From Thiobacillus sp. 0-1251 (GTDB taxonomy: Bacteria; Pseudomonadota; Gammaproteobacteria; Burkholderiales; Thiobacillaceae): DNA of 64,000 nt. Positions 8,480 to 16,174 of the stretch are shown here, piece by piece. Every line of letters begins with the position of its first letter. Position 1 is the first letter of the stretch. Under the pieces are notes generated by a model. That model had not been told where the DNA came from. It saw only the letters and a program-made list of their open reading frames with translations, and made no database searches. Location of the stretch: positions 124,001 to 188,000 of the forward strand of contig MKWL01000018.1 of assembly GCA_001899305.1 (NCBI GenBank), given 5' to 3'. The translations under genes and the position numbers were made by a program.

Positions 8480-8833
8480 GGAAGTGAGGGTGATGGTAGT
8501 GCCATCACCAACAGGCAACCGCAAGGTGGCGCAGCAGGAAGTGAGGGTGATGGTAGTGCCATCACCGAAGCAGGCAACCGCAAGGTGGCGCCGCCGGAAG
8601 TGAGGGTGATGGTAGTGCCATCACCGAAGCAGGCAACCGCAAGGTGGCGCCGCCGGAAGTGAGGGTGATGGTAGTGCCATCACCAACAGGCAACCGCAAG
8701 GTGGCGCAGCAGGAAGTGAGGGTGATGGTAGTGCCATCACCAACAGGCAACCGCAAGGTGGCGCCGCCGGAAGTGAGGGTGATGGTAGTGCCATCACCAA
8801 CAGGCAACCGCAAGGTGGCGCAGCAGGAAGTGA
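8480..8833 (+). repeat. Iteron-like array: six 57-59 bp direct repeats plus a partial seventh, each with a 21-bp dyad
   Basis: Units begin with GGAAGTGAGGG at 8480, 8537, 8596, 8655, 8712 and 8769; a partial seventh starts at 8826. Each holds GGTGATGG-TAGTG-CCATCACC, a perfect 8-bp dyad with 5-nt centre, then CAACCGCAAGGTGGCGC. Units alternate between two versions of the distal bases (CAGCA or CGCC) and of the middle (AACAGG or GAAGCAGG). The array lies directly after the putative replication gene, the classic place for an iteron origin; alternatives are a partition site or an expanded non-functional repeat. The 59-bp units break every reading frame, so it is not coding. Confidence 0.8.
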
Positions 8834-8855
8834 TGACTATAGACGGAGACATTTG

Positions 8856-9902
8856 ATGGCAACACCGAAATCGAAAATCAAGTTCCCGACCTCGGCGGAT
8901 TCGCCGTTCGAGGATGGGTATGACATTGCTGGGGAGCGAGATGCTCTGAAAGATTTGGTCGAGGCGGAGGAACCGGACGAGAAAGATCCTCGCTGGGAGC
9001 GTTTCATTGACCTGCTCGAAAGGGAAGAGCGCCTGCGGCAGGAACAGGCGAATCGCCAGCAACGCCAATACGCTGACCCGATCGTTCCAGATCATGAGGC
9101 ACGTGCACTGAAGGCAATCGGCAGCCTCGTTGCTGATGAGACGGATGTGATGGCAATCCATACCAAGGAGGCCTATCGGCTGTTTATCGGCAGGACGCGT
9201 GATGAAAGCCCGCGCGGCTACGGAATCACCAGCGGGAAGAAGGTTGCAGCAGTGCTCCGGTCAATCTGGAACCTGTCGGCCAATGACAATCCCTATGCGG
9301 ACTGGATTCTGGTGCAGGTGACGGATCGGGTCGGCGAACTGCGCCAACAGCTTGAGCATGCCGGAAAGCATTTCCAGGACGACCTGGACAAGTTGCAGGC
9401 GCGTGGCCTGCGCGTGTCCGTATTGAAGAGTCGTGCGCCAGTGGAAGTGGAACTGGGTTTCCGCAGTCCCTACGGTTACATGATCGTGGACCTGATCCTG
9501 GATTTTGACTGGTATGCGCGTGTGGTCAAGACGATGGTGCAGAAAAATCGGCTGGGCGACATCGAAGGGAAGGAAGACTTGTACCTGATGACCAAGCGGA
9601 TTCGAGCGTTGTTCGAGTCCACCTTGCCCTACCAGAAGTATCTCCTCCGTGAGGAGTTGCGCCAGCTATCCAGGAGCGATTTCCTCCCTGGCGCCAGCGA
9701 TGAAGCAAGGAAGCGAGTTGAAGCAGCGGGTGGGATATTCGGTGAGGTGCCGCAGCCGATCTTCACCGGTGAAGTGCGACCGCGTCATAGCCGTCGTCGG
9801 GCAGATGTGAGTGAGGCAGAGATGCGATTGCTGGTGGATGTGGCGCAGGGGAAAGTGGATGCGGCCGGAAGTGATCTGAACCAGGAAAACACGCTCCTAT
9901 GA
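8856..9902 (+). CDS. ICE protein of the PFL_4669 type
   Basis: A 348-residue protein. ATG 8856 directly follows an in-frame TTG; ATG is preferred. The protein is highly charged, with an N-terminal RWERFIDLLEREERLRQEQA segment, then a globular middle containing YRLFIGRTRDESPRGYGIT and LGFRSPYGYMIVDLILDFDW. Its place between the STY4528-type gene and DUF3158/ssb matches the PFL_4669-type integrating conjugative element protein. Function is unknown; association with replication or excision processing is inferred from neighbours. Its stop overlaps the next start as ATGA. Confidence 0.65.
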   Translation: MATPKSKIKFPTSADSPFEDGYDIAGERDALKDLVEAEEPDEKDPRWERFIDLLEREERLRQEQANRQQRQYADPIVPDHEARALKAIGSLVADETDVMAIHTKEAYRLFIGRTRDESPRGYGITSGKKVAAVLRSIWNLSANDNPYADWILVQVTDRVGELRQQLEHAGKHFQDDLDKLQARGLRVSVLKSRAPVEVELGFRSPYGYMIVDLILDFDWYARVVKTMVQKNRLGDIEGKEDLYLMTKRIRALFESTLPYQKYLLREELRQLSRSDFLPGASDEARKRVEAAGGIFGEVPQPIFTGEVRPRHSRRRADVSEAEMRLLVDVAQGKVDAAGSDLNQENTLL

Positions 9903-10291
9903 GCGGTTTGTCATCAATCCAGATGGATAAAAGGCCTTTTAAGGGTAAGGGGGCGGATGAGTGGCTGGCGCGGCTCCACCGTGACTACCGGAAGGTCGTG
10001 TTTGAGATGGAGAAATTGTCCGAGCACTCGAAGTGTGCCGCAGGCAACGCTTGGTATGTGTATCTGCATCACCGGAAATCGACGGGGCAACGCTTCCTGA
10101 TGTGGCGCAGCTTTGGCGTGAAGCATGTCCACCTGACATGGGACAGCATCCAGCCCACGCTTGGCCGAATGACACGGTCACAGCAGGACTGGTTTGAGGA
10201 GGTCAATGCGGCAGCGCGGTTGCTGAATGCGAAGGAGGTCGTGACCAGAAAGGCGATACGCATGGCACAGGAACTGAACATTGAGGATTAA
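9899..10291 (+). CDS. DUF3158-like ICE protein
   Basis: A 130-residue basic protein whose ATG overlaps the stop of the previous gene. It contains HSKCAAGNAWYVYLHHRKST and RSFGVKHVHLTWDSI. Size, charge and position just before ssb correspond to the DUF3158 family found in PFGI-1-type elements. The function is unknown. The gene ends 65 bp before ssb, with a short hairpin and T-run in the gap. Confidence 0.6.
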   Translation: MSGLSSIQMDKRPFKGKGADEWLARLHRDYRKVVFEMEKLSEHSKCAAGNAWYVYLHHRKSTGQRFLMWRSFGVKHVHLTWDSIQPTLGRMTRSQQDWFEEVNAAARLLNAKEVVTRKAIRMAQELNIED

Positions 10292-10295
10292 AGCA

Positions 10296-10334
10296 ATGAA
10301 GTGGGTACGCCACCCCCTGGCGTGGGTTTTTTAA
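10296..10334 (+). other. Possible 12-codon leader ORF and hairpin before ssb
   Basis: A tiny frame, MKWVRHPLAWVF then TAA, starts five bases after the DUF3158 stop. Its DNA includes the dyad ACGCCA-CCCCC-TGGCGT (10307-10323), then GGG and six Ts, a weak intrinsic-terminator shape. It could be a terminator read by chance as an ORF, or an attenuating leader ahead of ssb. Only the hairpin and T-run are certain. Confidence 0.3.
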
Positions 10335-10355
10335 TCAACTGAAGGAGAAGAGTCA

Positions 10356-10742
10356 ATGAGCAATGAATTTCGTGGCACGGGCAATTTGGGCGACAACCCC
10401 ACGCTGAAGACCGTACTGGTCAAGGGCGAAGATCGAAAGGTCGCAGAGATCCGGGTTTTCTTCGACGAATACAAGCCAGATGGTCAGGGCGGTTTCGAGC
10501 AGTCGGGTGGGTTCTGGATGAACGCGTCGGTGTGGGACAAGCGCGGCGAAGATGTTGCACAGCACCTGCGGAAGGGGGCGCGTGTGCATATCGCCGGCCG
10601 CCTGGCCGAGCAGGAGTGGACAGACAAAGAGTCTGGCGAAATGCGGAAGACGATGCAGCTCAATGCCGACGATGTCTATCTGTCGCTGTCTCGTCTTGAG
10701 GAAGTGAAATTCCGGCCGAAAGCGCAGGAAGTGGGTGCTTGA
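10356..10742 (+). CDS. ssb: Single-stranded DNA-binding protein (ICE copy)
   Basis: A 128-residue OB-fold protein. It reads like a divergent SSB: NEFRGTGNLGDNPTLKTV at the N-terminus, GGFWMNASVWDKRGEDVAQH as the central strand-helix, and LRKGARVHIAGRLAEQEW for the next strand. It lacks the long acidic tail of chromosomal SSB, as is common for ICE-encoded versions. GAAGGAGAAG provides a good SD. It would coat single-stranded intermediates during element replication or transfer. The stop overlaps the next start by one base. Confidence 0.75.
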   Translation: MSNEFRGTGNLGDNPTLKTVLVKGEDRKVAEIRVFFDEYKPDGQGGFEQSGGFWMNASVWDKRGEDVAQHLRKGARVHIAGRLAEQEWTDKESGEMRKTMQLNADDVYLSLSRLEEVKFRPKAQEVGA

Positions 10743-11071
10743 TGCGAACAGTCCCCTCTCTGCTGCTTTCATCAGTGCTCATGCTCAATTCCTCAGCATT
10801 TGCTGCTGAGAGTCACGAGCTGATGATGTGCAACACCTATTCGGGTGGCGGAGGTGTCAGCGTCAAGGGCAGAACCCTCAAGTGCGAAGGCGAACCGGAT
10901 GCTCGCGGCTACAGCAAATTCTGGACGACGAGTCTGACGGACCTGTACGGCCAGGGCTGGAGGGTTGAGTCCATGTCGGCCTACCCGGCGAGCTCGTCTG
11001 GGGAGGCGACGGTGATTTTTCTGCTGAACCGGACAACGACATCCGGCCCCGCTTTACCTACCCAGAATTAG
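10742..11071 (+). CDS. Small exported protein of unknown function
   Basis: A 109-residue protein. A cleavable signal peptide is evident (MRTVPSLLLSSVLMLNSSAF, then cleavage probably after AFA). The mature part has two cysteines (MMCNTYSG, LKCEGE) that could form a disulfide, and ends in a short soluble domain. ATG 10742 is used; the preceding TTG codon is less likely. I do not recognise the family. Its position between ssb and topB suggests co-transcription with the replication genes, though its product acts outside the cytoplasm. Confidence 0.6.
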   Translation: MRTVPSLLLSSVLMLNSSAFAAESHELMMCNTYSGGGGVSVKGRTLKCEGEPDARGYSKFWTTSLTDLYGQGWRVESMSAYPASSSGEATVIFLLNRTTTSGPALPTQN

Positions 11072-11079
11072 GAGGCTTC

Positions 11080-11316
11080 ATGAGACATCCAACCCAGCCC
11101 GAGGAAAACATGATGGCAGCGGTGCTGCTATCGGTGTCGGAAGATGCGTGCCGGCATGGGATGGGCTCGGGATGTTTTCATGGGTTCGAGTTCAAGGCCA
11201 TGAGGCTTGGGCGGCGTGGTCGGCCAGGTGCAATGGCAAGATTGAAGATTGTGGTCAGCCAGGATGGCGAGGTGATCGAATCACGATTACTCGATGTCCT
11301 GAATGATCCGCTATAG
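11080..11316 (+). CDS. Hypothetical ICE protein
   Basis: A 78-residue basic protein with a strong SD (TAGGAGG at 11069-11075) five bases before ATG 11080. No family was recognised. The middle region GRRGRPGAMARLKIVV is Arg/Gly-rich and the C-terminus VSQDGEVIESRLLDV looks like a small beta hairpin. It sits in the ssb-topB interval. The good SD and spacing support it being translated. Confidence 0.5.
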   Translation: MRHPTQPEENMMAAVLLSVSEDACRHGMGSGCFHGFEFKAMRLGRRGRPGAMARLKIVVSQDGEVIESRLLDVLNDPL

Positions 11317-11341
11317 GCCGCGGCTGGGTTGAGTCCGGGAT

Positions 11342-11476
11342 ATGAGCCAGCACTATTTCAACACGACGTTTGACGGTGAACCCGTGACCGTCATTCTTGG
11401 ATGGGACGCAACGGTTTGTTCAGGGAGGCGATGCAGTGATAGACAAGAACTGGCAGGAAATTGCCCCGGATCCTGA
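11342..11476 (+). CDS. Small ORF, possible frame-broken ICE gene
   Basis: A 44-codon frame beginning MSQHYFNTTFDGEPVTVILGW. That start recalls small ICE proteins of the form HYF-x-TT...PV-x-V-x-x-GWD, but the frame then runs into unrelated sequence overlapping the next gene. It may be a remnant of a longer gene cut or frameshifted near 11400. No strong SD is present. Confidence 0.3.
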   Translation: MSQHYFNTTFDGEPVTVILGWDATVCSGRRCSDRQELAGNCPGS

Positions 11477-11720
11477 TTGGGTGCGGCAGGAAGTGGCCCG
11501 CCTGAATGAGGCAGTCGATGAATTTGCCAGCGCCATGAAGGCGAAGCTCGCGCAGAAAGCACATGAGGGCTGGACGGGCTGGGACCAGCCTGAATCGGGC
11601 ATCAAGATCTGGAATGCCATGCTTGCCCAAGGCGCTGCGGTACCGCTGGCACGTGGGCAGGAGGTGGACATTGCCAATCTGGCGATGATGCTATGGCGGA
11701 TCAATGGGAGGGGGGAATGA
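11436..11720 (+). CDS. Hypothetical ICE protein
   Basis: A 94-residue protein. GTG 11436 is preferred because GGGAGG lies nine bases upstream; the ATG at 11397 has no SD. The product (M)IDKNWQEIAPDPDWVRQEV is amphipathic and helical through about residue 45, then LPLARGQEVDIANLAMMLWR-like helices close it. No family recognised. Its TGA overlaps the following micro-ORF as ATGA, so expression is coupled toward topB. Confidence 0.5.
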   Translation: MIDKNWQEIAPDPDWVRQEVARLNEAVDEFASAMKAKLAQKAHEGWTGWDQPESGIKIWNAMLAQGAAVPLARGQEVDIANLAMMLWRINGRGE

Positions 11721-11803
11721 ATTCCCTTGCGATCTGGGGCCTGATGTTATCGACCGCGCTGGCAGTTCTCATTGATATGTCTGCGATGTCAGGAGGGGCT
11801 TGA
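11717..11803 (+). CDS. 28-residue membrane micro-protein coupled to topB
   Basis: This frame starts with ATG inside the stop of the preceding gene and ends on the base before the topB GTG. The product MNSLAIWGLMLSTALAVLID then SAMSGGA is a single predicted transmembrane helix. Its last codons contain the AGGAGGGG SD of topB, so translating it would pass ribosomes directly onto the topB start. It may be a real small membrane protein or mainly a coupling device. Confidence 0.4.
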   Translation: MNSLAIWGLMLSTALAVLIDMSAMSGGA

Positions 11804-14227
11804 GTGAAGCTCTACCTCTGCGAAAAGCCCTCACAAGGCAGAGAAATCGCCAGCCACATCGGTGCTCGGACACGTGGCGAAGGATGCATTACTGGCAACG
11901 GTGTAACGGTAACCTGGGGCATCGGCCACCTGGTTGAGCAGGCGAAACCGGAGCACTACAACCCGGCATTGAAATTCTGGGACATCGCGCACTTGCCTGT
12001 GGTGCCGGATGAGTGGCACATGGAGGTGAAGCACCAGACCCGTGATCAGTACACGATCGTCTCGAAGCTGTTGAAGCAGGCAACTGAGGTTGTCATTGCC
12101 ACCGATGCCGACCGTGAGGGCGAAGTGATCGCACGGGAGCTGATGCAGCTAAACGGTTACTGCGGGAAGGTTTCGCGCCTTTGGCTTTCAGCGTTCGACG
12201 ATGCGTCGGTGAAGAAGGCTCTGGCTAATATTCTGCCGGGCGAGAAGACGCTGCCGATGTATTTCTCTGGGATGGGCCGAAGCCGGGCGGACTGGCTGGC
12301 CGGGATGAATCTCACCATGGCCTTGACCAAGGCGTTCGGTGCCGGCGGCAAGGACGGAACCTTGCATTGTGGTCGTGTACAGACGCCTGTGTTGGCTTTG
12401 GTGGTGCGGCGCGAACGGGCCATCGCCGCGTTCGTTCCAAAGGCGCACTTCGGGGTCAATGCGACCTTCCTGATGGGCGGGGCATCCGTGCCGATGGCCT
12501 GGATGGCACGAGCGGCGCTTCTCGACGACGAGGGGCGTCTCCTCGGCCGCGGAAGTGCAGAAGCGGTGGTCAAGCGGGTCGCAGGGCAGACCGGGAAGGT
12601 GAGCCTTGTCGAGACGACACAGGAACGCGAAGTCGCGCCGTTGCTGTTCAGCCTGGGATCACTCCAGCGGGAGGCCTCGGCGCGCTTCGGGATGAAGGCG
12701 CAGGCCGTACTCGATGCTGCGCAGGCACTTTACGAGAAACATAAGGCGACATCGTATCCACGAACGGATTGCGAATACCTGCCGCGCTCGATGCTGGCCG
12801 AATCGAACGAGACGCTGCAGGCCATCGCCGGAGCGAAGCCCGAACTGGCAACACAGGCCACGGTTGCCGAGTCGGCGCTCAAGGGTGCCGATGAGCGTTT
12901 CCGGGGCAGGGCATTCAACGACAAACAGATCACGGCCCACCACGCGATCATTCCGACGCGAAACCCGAACATCGATGTGTCGGCCATGACGCCGACCGAG
13001 CGGACAGTCTTTGACATGGTTTGTCGACGGTATCTGGCGCAATTCCTGGGGGATTACCAGTACAGCAAGACGGTGATCGAAGTGATCTGCGAGGCAGAGA
13101 AATTCAGGGTGAGCGGCAAGACGCCGCTGGTCCCCGGCTGGCGGCAGACCCTGCCCGAGGCGACGAAAGCACCCACGGACAAGGACGATGACCAGGATGC
13201 TGCGGTGACGCTCCCGAAGGTAGGTGTGGGCGAGGATGCCCGCAACCTGCGTTGCGAGGTGCAGGACAGAAAGACCTCACCGCCCAAGCGTTATACCGAG
13301 GGCACGCTGTTGGCTGCGATGGAGTCGATCGACAAGGAGATCGAGGATCCGCGCTGGAAGGCGGTGATGAAGAACAAGGAGAAAGCGGGCATCGGAACGG
13401 ATGCAACGCGTTCGGCCATTATCGAGGGGCTGTTCAAGCGGGACTACATCGTCGCCAAAAAGAAGGAGCTGCTGCCGACCGAGAAAGCTGTCGCGCTGAT
13501 TGGACTGATCGAGGAGGTTTCGCCTGAAATTGCAGATCCTGTCTTGACTGCTCAGTGGGAAGATCGACTGAGCCAGATTGAGAAGGGGGAGATCGAGTTG
13601 TCGCAGTTTGAACTCAGTCTTGGCGAGTGGCTGGTGCAGGTGATTGACGGCATCAAGCGTCAGAAGGGCACGCGGCAGATCTCCGTGTCTGGAATACGCA
13701 CACCGGACAGGGGTAGTGCGGTCGTGGCGTGCCCTGCTTGCGGCAAGCCAATGCGCAGAATTGATGGGCCGAATGGCTTCTTCTGGGGTTGTATGGCGTA
13801 TGGGGAAGGGTGCAAGTCGACGCTTCCCGATGTCGACGGTAAGCCCGGAGCCGCCAGACAGGCATCGATTCCACAATCGCAGGCAGGGCCTTCCTATCCA
13901 TGTCCCAGATGCCAGAAGCCTCTACGCCTGGTGAAAGGCCTCAAGGGACCATTCTGGGGATGCACGAGCTACCCGGAGTGCAAGCACACCCAGCCGGATG
14001 ACGAAGGGAGGCCAGGCGTTCGAACTGACGAGGTGGCAGGAAAGGTTCAGCGACCCGAGGCGGCCGTGGCGCGAGGAGCACCCATGCGTACCGCCAGGGC
14101 AGGTGCAGCCTGTCCGGACTGCAAGACTGGCCTGCTCGTCAGCAAAACCATGAAAGATACCGGTAAGGCATTCGTGGGATGCAATCGCTTCCCGGCGTGC
14201 AGATTCTTCGCATGGCCAGCGAAATAA
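11804..14227 (+). CDS. topB: DNA topoisomerase III, ICE-encoded, with three C-terminal zinc ribbons
   Basis: An 807-residue type IA topoisomerase; these enzymes cut one strand through a tyrosine and decatenate replication products. The TOPRIM domain is at the N-terminus with TDADREGE at residues 100-107, and the active-site tyrosine is in SYPRTDCEYLP near residue 319. GIGTDATRSAIIE follows in the core. The last ~190 residues hold three zinc-ribbon units (CPACGKPM, CPRCQKPL, CPDCKTGL, each with a distal Cys pair). The GTG start at 11804 follows AGGAGGGG. Chromosomal TopB is shorter, about 650 residues; the extra zinc ribbons and location fit the ICE form. Confidence 0.93.
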   Translation: MKLYLCEKPSQGREIASHIGARTRGEGCITGNGVTVTWGIGHLVEQAKPEHYNPALKFWDIAHLPVVPDEWHMEVKHQTRDQYTIVSKLLKQATEVVIATDADREGEVIARELMQLNGYCGKVSRLWLSAFDDASVKKALANILPGEKTLPMYFSGMGRSRADWLAGMNLTMALTKAFGAGGKDGTLHCGRVQTPVLALVVRRERAIAAFVPKAHFGVNATFLMGGASVPMAWMARAALLDDEGRLLGRGSAEAVVKRVAGQTGKVSLVETTQEREVAPLLFSLGSLQREASARFGMKAQAVLDAAQALYEKHKATSYPRTDCEYLPRSMLAESNETLQAIAGAKPELATQATVAESALKGADERFRGRAFNDKQITAHHAIIPTRNPNIDVSAMTPTERTVFDMVCRRYLAQFLGDYQYSKTVIEVICEAEKFRVSGKTPLVPGWRQTLPEATKAPTDKDDDQDAAVTLPKVGVGEDARNLRCEVQDRKTSPPKRYTEGTLLAAMESIDKEIEDPRWKAVMKNKEKAGIGTDATRSAIIEGLFKRDYIVAKKKELLPTEKAVALIGLIEEVSPEIADPVLTAQWEDRLSQIEKGEIELSQFELSLGEWLVQVIDGIKRQKGTRQISVSGIRTPDRGSAVVACPACGKPMRRIDGPNGFFWGCMAYGEGCKSTLPDVDGKPGAARQASIPQSQAGPSYPCPRCQKPLRLVKGLKGPFWGCTSYPECKHTQPDDEGRPGVRTDEVAGKVQRPEAAVARGAPMRTARAGAACPDCKTGLLVSKTMKDTGKAFVGCNRFPACRFFAWPAK

Positions 14228-14230
14228 CGG

Positions 14231-14440
14231 ATGCGAGTGATGCACACCACACGGGTCGAAATTCCCTGCGCCGAGCCGGTATGGCTGGTTGCTGAATGGC
14301 CGGACGGCACCTGGGGCGATCTCCATGAGCTGTTTGAAATGACCCACATGAGCGACGACTACCAGATTTTTCGAGTGCTGACGCACGACGAAGGATTCAC
14401 CCCAATTAATACGCAACGATGGAGCCTGAATTGCAAATGA
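14231..14440 (+). CDS. Hypothetical 69-residue protein
   Basis: A small acidic protein beginning three bases after the topB stop; ATG 14231 is used, with ATG 14240 as an alternative. It contains EPVWLVAEWPDGTWGDLHEL and a C-terminal mixed segment. No family recognised. Its stop overlaps the start of the S49 peptidase as ATGA, indicating translational coupling. Confidence 0.5.
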   Translation: MRVMHTTRVEIPCAEPVWLVAEWPDGTWGDLHELFEMTHMSDDYQIFRVLTHDEGFTPINTQRWSLNCK

Positions 14441-15360
14441 CAGAAAGTGAAATCCGCCACGCAGTGAGCGACGAGTTGGTGAGGGATGTACTTCGTGAGC
14501 GCCGCTCAGAACGGCGCTGGCGACTGATCAAGCGCGGAATGATGGTCGCGGCCGGCGTGGTGTTCTTTGCCTTGTATCTCTTCGGCTACGCGAAGCAGAT
14601 GGGATGGAAGATGATCCCCAACAACGAGATCACGGCGGTGATTCACATCGATGGGGAGATTGCCGCCGGCGCCACGGCCTCGGCGGAGAAAGTGGTTCCC
14701 TTGCTCAGGGAGGCCTTCGAGGCGAAGAACGTTAAAGCAGTGGTTCTGAGTATCGACAGCCCAGGAGGCGCTCCGGTTGAAGCGGAGCGAATTTACCAGT
14801 CGATCAAGGCTTTCAGAAAGAAGCATCCCAAACCGGTTGTTGCGGTGATCAACAACGTCGGTGCGTCGGCAGCCTACATGGTGGCTCTGCATACCGACAA
14901 AATCTACGCTGCGAATTATTCGCTTGTCGGATCCGTAGGTGCGGTTCTGACAGGTTGGGACTTCCACAAGGCACTTGAGAAGCTCCAGATCAGCCAGCGG
15001 GTGTATGCCTCCGGCAATCTGAAATCCATGCTCAATCCCTATATGCCCATGACGCCTGAAGCCGATCGCAAGGCGCAGGAAATGGTTCAGAAGATGGGCG
15101 AAAGATTCAAGGCAGAGGTTCAGGCTGCCAGGGGAACGAAACTGCAGAACGGCGTGGATTACACCACCGGTGAAGTCTGGGATGGGGTGCAAGCCAGGGA
15201 GATCGGGTTGATCGACGAAATCGGTACGCTTGATACCGTGGCGAGTTCATGGAATAGGGCGGTGCATGATTTTGGGCCGCGGGCGCCAGGGGCGGGGTGG
15301 CTAAGTGGCATGGCCACGGCCTTTGAATGGCTGGCACGCTTTCAGAATGGTTTGCATTGA
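14437..15360 (+). CDS. S49 family signal peptide peptidase (SppA-like)
   Basis: A 307-residue membrane-anchored serine peptidase. A charged N-terminus precedes one transmembrane helix (MMVAAGVVFFALYLFGYA, about residues 35-52). The ClpP-like fold follows, with LSIDSPGGAPVEAERIY and the nucleophile serine in NNVGASAAYMVALHTDKIYA. Only one S49 domain is present, as in short SppA proteins. ATG 14437 overlaps the previous stop and is preferred to ATG 14419. S49 peptidases are recurrent in PFGI-1-type ICEs; the substrate here is unknown. A Ser/Lys dyad is expected from the family; the Lys was not pinned down. Confidence 0.82.
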   Translation: MTESEIRHAVSDELVRDVLRERRSERRWRLIKRGMMVAAGVVFFALYLFGYAKQMGWKMIPNNEITAVIHIDGEIAAGATASAEKVVPLLREAFEAKNVKAVVLSIDSPGGAPVEAERIYQSIKAFRKKHPKPVVAVINNVGASAAYMVALHTDKIYAANYSLVGSVGAVLTGWDFHKALEKLQISQRVYASGNLKSMLNPYMPMTPEADRKAQEMVQKMGERFKAEVQAARGTKLQNGVDYTTGEVWDGVQAREIGLIDEIGTLDTVASSWNRAVHDFGPRAPGAGWLSGMATAFEWLARFQNGLH

Positions 15361-15439
15361 TCGTTACCGATTGATGAAAAAATAATTGCGCGGCAAGGAT
15401 GCTTGATCGGACTGAGATTTTGGGTGAAATGCTAAAGTC

Positions 15440-15460
15440 TTATCCACAGAAAATGTGGAT
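15440..15460. promoter_or_regulatory. DnaA-box-like site inside a perfect dyad
   Basis: TTATCCACA (15440-15448) is a perfect DnaA-box consensus. It overlaps the dyad ATCCACA-GAAAA-TGTGGAT (15442-15460) about 20 bp before the next gene. It may be a DnaA site, or an operator that contains the box by chance. Confidence 0.5.
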
Positions 15461-15480
15461 GAATTGTCATGGAGCGGGAT

Positions 15481-15774
15481 ATGAGTAATGTGGTGGGCCT
15501 TGCGGGGTTTCAGTGCCCGGTTGGCAGCTTGGCCATGCATTCCGTGTATGGCCTGGTTGAAGTTTTTTCTCAGGATGGGTGGATGCGTGGTGTGGTCTAT
15601 GAACACCATGAAGAATTGAGCCTTGCCCATGAGAGTGATGACGTGATTTTTGCTGAGCACATCGAGATGCGTGAGGCATGGGTTCATGTTCGCGAGCTTG
15701 CCGAGGCGGATCTTGCGAAAGACATCGAGAACCTGCGAAAGCGTGGTCAATTTCTCTTTGATACTGTCGACTGA
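15481..15774 (+). CDS. Hypothetical protein paired with a MarR-like gene
   Basis: A 97-residue protein. ATG 15481 is chosen because GGAG at 15471 lies at a normal distance; an in-frame ATG at 15469 is possible. Features are MHSVYGLVEVFSQDGWMRGVVY and a helical C-terminus (RELAEADLAKDIENLRKRG). It precedes the HTH gene by about 50 bp and both share the upstream dyad. The layout is like a toxin-antitoxin pair, but this protein was not recognised as a toxin. Confidence 0.45.
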   Translation: MSNVVGLAGFQCPVGSLAMHSVYGLVEVFSQDGWMRGVVYEHHEELSLAHESDDVIFAEHIEMREAWVHVRELAEADLAKDIENLRKRGQFLFDTVD

Positions 15775-15823
15775 AGTGAGGTCGACGTGCCGAAGTGGAT
15801 CTTGTATTAAAGGAATCAAAGCA

Positions 15824-16174
15824 ATGAAAAAAATCACCTTCGGGATCATGACCCAAGAGAAAATCCGCGAACGCATGCTGGCCATCGCCAAGGGCGAGTA
15901 CAAACCCAAACCCAGCGAACCCAAAATCTGGTTCACCTCGATGAAATCCTTGGCTGAAGTCCTGAGCGACGACAATCGCGCCCTGCTTAAGACGATCCGT
16001 GATTTGCAGCCTGAATCCATCAGCGGTCTGGCCGTTATCACTGGTCGCAAACCCGGAAACCTTTCGCGCACTCTAAAAACCATGTCCCACTATGGGATAG
16101 TGGAAATGCGCCGGGAGAATCGCCACGTGCGGCCCATTGTCATGGCGACTGAATTCCAAATTCTTGCAGGATAA
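15824..16174 (+). CDS. HVO_A0114/MarR-like winged helix-turn-helix protein
   Basis: A 116-residue DNA-binding protein. ATG 15824 follows AAAGGAATC; the longer in-frame extension to 15650 overlaps the previous gene and lacks an SD. The C-terminal two thirds form a winged helix: FTSMKSLAEVLSDDNRALL, SISGLAVITGRKPGNLSRTL as the helix-turn-helix, then MSHYGIVEMRRENRHVRPIV as the wing. This is the pattern of HVO_A0114-type regulators, several of which act as antitoxins. It probably represses its own two-gene unit through the 15442-15460 dyad. Confidence 0.65.
   Translation: MKKITFGIMTQEKIRERMLAIAKGEYKPKPSEPKIWFTSMKSLAEVLSDDNRALLKTIRDLQPESISGLAVITGRKPGNLSRTLKTMSHYGIVEMRRENRHVRPIVMATEFQILAG

Noticed and set aside
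8480..8833. CRISPR-like appearance of the repeat array
   Set aside because: The units are almost wholly identical with no unique spacers, and no cas genes are near.
8562..9161. Minus-strand 199-codon frame across the repeat array
   Set aside because: It runs from inside the PFL_4669-type gene through the iteron repeats and encodes only the repeat unit; no SD or family.
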